64,000 nucleotides of DNA from Eremomyces bilateralis CBS 781.70. Lineage: Eukaryota > Ascomycota > Dothideomycetes > Eremomycetales > Eremomycetaceae. This document shows, piece by piece, positions 59,301 to 64,000 of this stretch; within the stretch, counting starts at the first letter, position 1; every line of letters begins with the position of its first letter. The position numbers were made by a program, and so were the translations under genes. Where the stretch lies: positions 543,821 through 607,820 of the forward strand of contig NW_022985075.1 of the NCBI RefSeq assembly GCF_010015585.1, given 5' to 3'. Below the pieces are notes generated by a model. It searched no databases and was not told where the DNA came from. It worked only from the letters and a program-made list of their open reading frames with translations.

Positions 59301-59782
59301 GATACTTGTCGCGTTGACTGTCGGAAAGGGGTGACAGACAGGAAAAGCAGATAGATTGGTCACAGCAAGGCAGTCGGAACGCCTCGACGGCAAGCTTGTT
59401 GCAGATTGCGCATCGCAGCTTGATGGGAATGTCATCTTGTTTCAAGGAGCTGCTGAAAACGTTAATTCAGACTCTTAGCTACGCAACTACAGGTACGTTT
59501 GATACAGACCTAGCGAGGTCCGCAGCTTTTAAGGCCTCCTCATTAGCCATGCTTGCTGGCCTTGATGTTTTCAACTCTTCTCCAACTTTCAGTAAACCGA
59601 TGTTTGCATTTGTGAAAACGCGTTGGTTGATTGAGACGAGGGTCCAGGATGGACTGGCGCAGTGGAACGAACTGTTATGGAGTCGGAAGTAGGAACTTCA
59701 CGGACATCAACTCTTGAAGTCCTAAGCACCGGACTGACTTGCTTTACTATATAGTGGACGAAATCGTTAATGGGAGCTTCAT
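56328..59782 (-). CDS. RING-finger protein with RBBP6/Mpe1-like RING and RS/RD-rich C-terminus
   Basis: Exons 59782-59748, 59695-59510, 59452-58963, 58908-58617, 58565-57581, 57531-56328; 1063 aa, introns 49-57 bp, all phases consistent. Residues about 88-138 form a RING: RCAICNKLAVEAFRLPCCDQ, CFSCL and later CPICDHQ, then a helical KKLRATVKVFLKSQEKKREKS as in RBBP6/Mpe1. A Gln/Glu/Asp-rich region follows, then a Met/Gly/Asn/Gln-rich low-complexity tract (MGMNAMNMPQGMFG, RGAHSHRGYGRGYHRNYRG), GAPTGPKAMR, and a C-terminal domain dense in RS, RD, RE dipeptides (RDRERERNRDRDRDRR). These suggest a nuclear E3 ligase tied to pre-mRNA processing, by inference. No DWNN ubiquitin-like domain or zinc knuckle is seen, unlike true Mpe1. 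The first two exons are the least certain. Confidence 0.75.
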
Positions 59783-59845
59783 CAAGATCTGAGAGTCCAG
59801 GTTCCTCCAGCGCTGTTGCGTGTCACATGATACACCAGCTTCACC

Positions 59846-59872
59846 TGACGCGTATACGCGCGTGTCACGTGT
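59846..59872 (-). promoter_or_regulatory. MCB-like ACGCGT/ACGCGCGT and CACGTG sites upstream of RING gene
   Basis: About 65-90 bp upstream of the RING-protein start are ACGCGT (59848-59853), a near-palindromic ACGCGTATACGCGCGT and CACGTG (59866-59871). ACGCGT is the MluI cell-cycle box core. Regulation is inference from sequence and position. Confidence 0.4.
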
Positions 59873-60043
59873 AAATTATCTGCCTTGTTCATACTTCTGC
59901 TTCAGCCTCGTATTTCAGGCATCAAATATACACTAGGATGGACTGGAATTATATATTTAAATGCTGTTTCTGGTCAAGCTATTGTTGTTTTGAACTTGAT
60001 TATCGGCTTTGTATTGTATCGAGTCGAATTTTAGAAGCAATAT

Positions 60044-62979
60044 TCAAGGTGCTGAGCGACTATCCACACTTCCATCATCAGCAAGCATTAGATCCGCGTC
60101 TGCCTCTCCATGGCCAGCATTGTCCGCCTGCGTCCCACCATTCGTATCTCGACGGACCTCTGATCCATCCAATATGTACCAGACGTCCTTCTTGGTCATC
60201 AAGCCGCGAAGCATTCCTTTCTCCACGAAGAGAACATATCGCAGCCCCAGACGCTGGAACATACTGACCGCGAGCTGCAAGCTTGCCCGCGCATTGAGCG
60301 TGATGGGGGTCTGGTCCATCCAAGGCCTCAGATCCAAGCTCGCCAGAGGGTCGGCAAGTGACTGATGAGTGAGGTATGCTTCGGTTTCTGGAGGCAAATT
60401 TCTAGGCTCCGCCAGTGCAGTGTTCAAAGCAAACTCCAGCTCCGTTCTCGATATGTATCCCAGAAGCGTCGTGTTCCGCTCATTGTCAATGACCGGAAAC
60501 CCACGCAGGTCGTGCTGCGTAAGGAGGGTTTGCAAGCTCTGAATCGTATGGCCGGTGGATGTGATCACCACTAAGTCCACCAATCGAGTCATGACCTCGT
60601 TTGCGAGGACATCTGGTACCGCAGCACTGTTATCGTCCCTATTATCGAGGAAGGGATATCCGTTGAAGTGGATCCATGATTCGTAAATCCCTCGCGGACT
60701 AATCGCGTCACCGACCCATTTGCTGACCATGACGGCGACCATGATGGGCAGAACATAAGTCAGTGCTCCCGTCAATTCGAACATGATCACCACTATGGAG
60801 ACGGTCATCCGGGTAGCGCCCCCAAGTGCCGACGCTGCACCGATGATTGCGTACGTCCCCGGAGTGACACAAGGGATGTCGGGCTCACAGGATCCAAAGG
60901 GGAGGAAGTTAGGATAGGCCTTCTGCCAAACCTCCATTATGAGGCCAACTGCACGCCCGTAAAGTGCACCCAGCGCCATCGATGGCAGAATAATCCCCGC
61001 AGGGATCAGAAGGCCGAACGTCATGGCCGAGAGGAAAAACCCGCAGATTGCGGCGATGAGAAGCAGCGCGACCACGCTGGTATTGGCTTTGCCAGATTTG
61101 CATAACCCTAAAGGATCGGTTGTGATATCGGCGCATTCCGCAAAGAGGATGTAGACCAGTTCAGACGCCTGCGCACGCATGAACTTAATCGGGAAGTTGA
61201 TCAGGGCGGTGATCAAGGCGACGGCGATGACCTCAAGAACCGGACTCTTGGAGATTATGGAGGATCGACGCCACTCGGCAATGCGCATGTTGAGCTTGAT
61301 GAGGAGGCCGCCATATAGTCCGCCGAGTATTCCGAGGATCATGAAAGGAACCAGTTCGAAGCCATGCCAGCCTGTGTGATATGTGACTTGATACAGGACG
61401 AGCTTCCCGGTCCTGAATGGGTTGAAGAACTGTAGGGTGACTGCTCCAACCATGGCACAGACAAAGCTCTGCCACATGGTCTTATCCGGGAAGTAATACG
61501 AAAGTTGCTATGGATGTCAATACTTCCGCCGAAGTGAACGACTAGTAAACTGACTGACCTCGAGACTAAACAACACCCCACCGATAGGCGATCCAAACGC
61601 TACAGATATACCAGCCGCAGCCGCAGCAGAGAGTACCTCCCTTTTCCGAGCTGTTATTGGTTAGCTAGGCAGCATTTTCAGCGACAGACACAACTAACCT
61701 TCATTATCATTCAAAGAGCCGCACAGCTTCAAGAAAAGATTGGCGCAACAACAAGCAACGTGCACCAAAGGGCCTTCTTTCCCGAGCCAAAGTCCTGATG
61801 CCACTGCAAAGCACTTTTATTGTTCAGCAGCCAACAACAACACGCTTGGACAGGAACATACCAGGCCAAGTGATTTGATTACCAGGGTCCACGGTCCCAT
61901 GAACCGTCGAATAACAAACCCTCCCAAGACCGTCTTAATCTCCGGGATCCCGCTATGCTTCGCATAAAACGCATACCGCTGTACAAGGAAACTCGCGCAA
62001 GCTGCAAAAAGTACCTGAAGAGTGTTAGGCTGAGTGTGCACCACACTTCTCACCAGAGGGTCCTCACCGAGAACAATACAAATACAAAGTAGTTTAGAAT
62101 CCAGCTTCCGGTAGCGGATTTGACGCCAAACCCGTCACTCCAGGTTCGCCAGTCGCGACATTGATTGTAGTCTGCTACCTTTAGTACATGCGAAGCGGCA
62201 TAAAGAAAGGACATACCTTCGTAGCCCCAACAACAAAACACCTCATTCAGGTAGAATTTCCCCCCTGCGTCCACATTACTGCAAAACCCGCCTTTCACAT
62301 CCGCCAACCAATTGCTCGTAATATCAATGAAGGCCGCAATGGCTCCGCACGCGATGCCCGTCGCCACGAGCACCAACCAAATTTGACTAGCGTCCCCCAT
62401 CAAATAAAGGTAGCCGAGCAAGCCATTCGCCGAGGATTTCAAGACTCGCAATCGTTGTCGCTCCTTCGAGTACTCGAAGATCCAGTCGATGGCCGTGAGA
62501 TCATCGTAGCCCACGCGTCTACCGGGGCCTTCAACATACCAGTCTAGGGCGTTTGCATCCTTGGTATCCTGAAGCTGAGCGCCCGCATCGCTCGGGCGAT
62601 CGAGATAGCTGAGCATGGCATCGGTGGAATCTCGTCGTTGCGGTTGGGGTTGGGAAGCTTCGAGTCGTCCACGGGCTGGGGCACGCTGCGCTGGAGATTC
62701 TATGCGGCCGCCTGATAATGGAGAGGAAAGAAATCGTGGTAGAGAAAAGCCAGGCGCAGCTTTCTTCTTTCTTTTAAATGTGGTGCTGCAAGCTGTCAGT
62801 CATAAGTCTTATATGGATGTCGCAAGGCGCATAACTCACGGCTCAGGAATAGACGAGTCCAGAGGGTCCTGGGCTAAGAGAGGATCATCATTGTCACTCT
62901 CGTCATCTTCCACTCGCGCTTGGAGCTGCGATGTTGAGGACTCGGCCTGCTGGTCGTATGGGGACGGCGAGTCCGACAT
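60044..62979 (-). CDS. CLC-family chloride channel / Cl-/H+ antiporter with two CBS domains
   Basis: Membrane protein moving chloride, probably in Golgi/endosome/vacuole membranes as for yeast Gef1. Exons 62979-62840, 62785-62217, 62174-62068, 62014-61862, 61813-61699, 61650-61559, 61507-60044; 879 aa. The N-terminal cytosolic part is acidic, then basic ([13 protein letters not shown]). CLC motifs: [20 protein letters not shown] (GSGIPE variant), [16 protein letters not shown] (gating Glu, ~333), [41 protein letters not shown] (GxFxP region) and [24 protein letters not shown]-terminal CBS domains lie at about 697-760 and 797-847. The gating Glu is present, as in both antiporters and many channels. 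The intron 62175-62216 is only 42 bp, frame-preserving and stop-free. Confidence 0.93.
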
Positions 62980-63433
62980 GCCTGCTCAATGGGAAAGACA
63001 CCCGATCGCTCATACTCGGTATCTACACGGGGGGTTGCGAGTAGTAGAAACAAAACTTAGATTAACCCTGGAACATTCAAATTCAAGGCCGATCATGTAT
63101 CATCCATGTTTAGATTCGGCGTACATCAGACGCAGCCCTCCCACTCCAGTGACTTCCTCCGTTGGGTGGTGATGTCCGTCAGGGTCTGAGCACGTGACCT
63201 CGTGACGGAGTCACGGAGAGTTGAACTGATGCCTGAGGTTCTGAGTTTTTGCCTCACCTCCATCGATGCCATTCAGTTGATTGAAACTAAAACCAACCAC
63301 TCTCCAACATCCAAGGCATCGACAAGAACGGTGCAGACCAGCAGCTACCTTGTGTTCTGAACTCATCCTTTCCTCACCTATAAATCCATTGAACGGGACA
63401 CCGCATCTTCGCTGTGTTGTGGATCGATCGAAA
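62980..63433. promoter_or_regulatory. divergent promoter, CLC / SNU66
   Basis: About 450 bp shared upstream region. A CACGTGACCTCGTGACGGAGTCACGG stretch near 63190-63215 contains CACGTG and a TGAC/GTCA inverted arrangement that could bind bZIP or bHLH factors. No RNA gene seen. Confidence 0.4.
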
Positions 63434-64000
63434 ATGGAGGGAATAGATTTGGAGCAGGTCAACGCCCTCCGAGCGAAACTTGGTATCCAACCAATACCTA
63501 CCCCGGGGTCGAACGGTCTCCAGTTCAAAGACAAGGGCGAAGACGGCTCGGACCAGGAGGAAGCAAGCACGCACGAAACACGCCAGGCCGCAGCTGGCGA
63601 CAACTGGCTGCAGCTGCAAGCCGAGCAGGAGGCGAAGGACAGGCGACTGGCGCAGAAACTGCAGATCAAGAAGCAAAGGGATGCGGCACAACGGATCGCA
63701 AAGCTGAAAGGCCGGGGTTTGGGAGACCTGGACGAGGACGAGGATTTGGAGGACGCGACTTCATGGCTATTGAAGTCCAAGAAGCGACAGAAGAAGCTCG
63801 AGAAGGAGAGGCAGAAGCGACTTGAAGCCGAGCTGGCGGAGAGAGAGAAGCAGGCCGAATACACCACATCAGACCTGTCGGGCTTGAAAGTTGCGCACGA
63901 AATTGATCAATTCGGGGAAGAAGGTGATCAGATCCTGACTCTCAAGGACACGACTGTTGGAGATGACGAGGACGAGGATGATGAGCTTGAGGATCTCGAT
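63434..64000 (+). CDS. SNU66: SNU66/SART-1 family tri-snRNP protein, N-terminal part (3' end outside window)
   Basis: Component of the U4/U6.U5 tri-snRNP needed for spliceosome activation. The frame is open from Met 63434 to the window end (189 codons, partial). It begins MEGIDLEQVNALRAKLGI, close to the SART-1 opening block with its short helix and RxxLGL-type motif. Next is NWLQLQAEQEAKDRRLAQKLQIKKQRD, then a basic/acidic helical segment with LDEDEDLEDATSWLLKSKKRQKK and YTTSDLSGLKVAHEIDQFGEEGDQ, ILTLKDTTVGD, all SART-1 hallmarks (SWLxKS, DLxGLKVxHxxxxF, ILTLKD). A highly acidic run closes the visible part. No intron is needed so far. Confidence 0.9.
   Translation, partial: MEGIDLEQVNALRAKLGIQPIPTPGSNGLQFKDKGEDGSDQEEASTHETRQAAAGDNWLQLQAEQEAKDRRLAQKLQIKKQRDAAQRIAKLKGRGLGDLDEDEDLEDATSWLLKSKKRQKKLEKERQKRLEAELAEREKQAEYTTSDLSGLKVAHEIDQFGEEGDQILTLKDTTVGDDEDEDDELEDLD

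Noticed and set aside
37701-64000. Possible secondary-metabolite or other functional gene cluster
   Set aside because: Neighbours are unrelated housekeeping genes with independent promoters; no synthase, transporter or cluster regulator set is present.

Overview
This window is a gene-dense stretch of a filamentous ascomycete nuclear genome. The evidence is about 45-80 bp spliceosomal introns (GT...CTAAC/GCTAAT...AG), roughly 50% or higher GC, genes on both strands, and a fungal gene set that includes the septation protein Uds1, fungal TORC2 Avo1, yeast-type Get2 and Ctk3. Protein style and intron layout best suit Pezizomycotina, probably Eurotiomycetes (Aspergillus/Penicillium-like). The species is not claimed.

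Layout. 1-1.1 kb: 3' part of a Mutator-like (MULE) transposase gene with short repeats behind it, then a complete non-autonomous hAT-type MITE (1146-1500) flanked by a perfect 8-bp target duplication. 1.7-7.2 kb: PUS1 (+), pyrroline-5-carboxylate reductase (-), CTK3 (+), mitochondrial ribosomal protein bL12m (-). 7.5-22.3 kb: midasin (MDN1/REA1), a giant AAA+ ribosome-assembly gene. 22.5-31 kb: AVO1/SIN1 (-), PRCC-like (+), GET2 (+), mitochondrial ribosomal protein mL61/MRP49 (-), mitochondrial dicarboxylate carrier DIC1 (-). 31.4-33.1 kb: mitochondrial phenylalanyl-tRNA synthetase (+). 33.1-37.7 kb: about 4.6 kb with no convincing gene. 37.7-39.6 kb: Uds1-domain septation protein (+). 39.6-41.5 kb: intergenic, with a 35-bp inverted repeat and a short tandem repeat. 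41.5-48.7 kb: PRPP synthetase (+), Gag1-like/DUF4050 protein (-), nicotinamide riboside kinase (+), fumarase (+). 50.1-53.7 kb: SMC5 (+), followed by a possible unannotated small gene (-). 54.7-55.8 kb: secreted protein of unknown function (+). 56.3-59.8 kb: RING protein with an RS/RD-rich tail (-). 60.0-63.0 kb: CLC chloride channel/antiporter (-). 63.4 kb to the end: 5' part of SNU66/SART1 (+).

The genes are mostly housekeeping: ribosome maturation and mitochondrial translation (MDN1, bL12m, mL61, mtPheRS), RNA processing (PUS1, CTK3, SNU66, perhaps PRCC and the RING/RS protein), central metabolism (P5C reductase, PRPP synthetase, NR kinase, fumarase, DIC1), genome stability (SMC5), TORC2 signalling (AVO1) and membrane biogenesis/ion transport (GET2, CLC). 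There is no operon logic; neighbours are linked at most by divergent promoters. I saw no biosynthetic cluster, CRISPR array, tRNA or rRNA gene, and no clearly novel multi-gene system. The most notable points are tiny exons (5 nt in DIC1, possibly 3 nt in mL61), frame-preserving introns hidden inside long reading frames (MDN1, CLC), the intact MITE, a 35-bp inverted repeat, an unusual RING+RS protein, a candidate small gene at 53.9-54.2 kb, and a probable dual-targeted fumarase. All exon boundaries were inferred by eye from splice consensus, phase and protein-family continuity.
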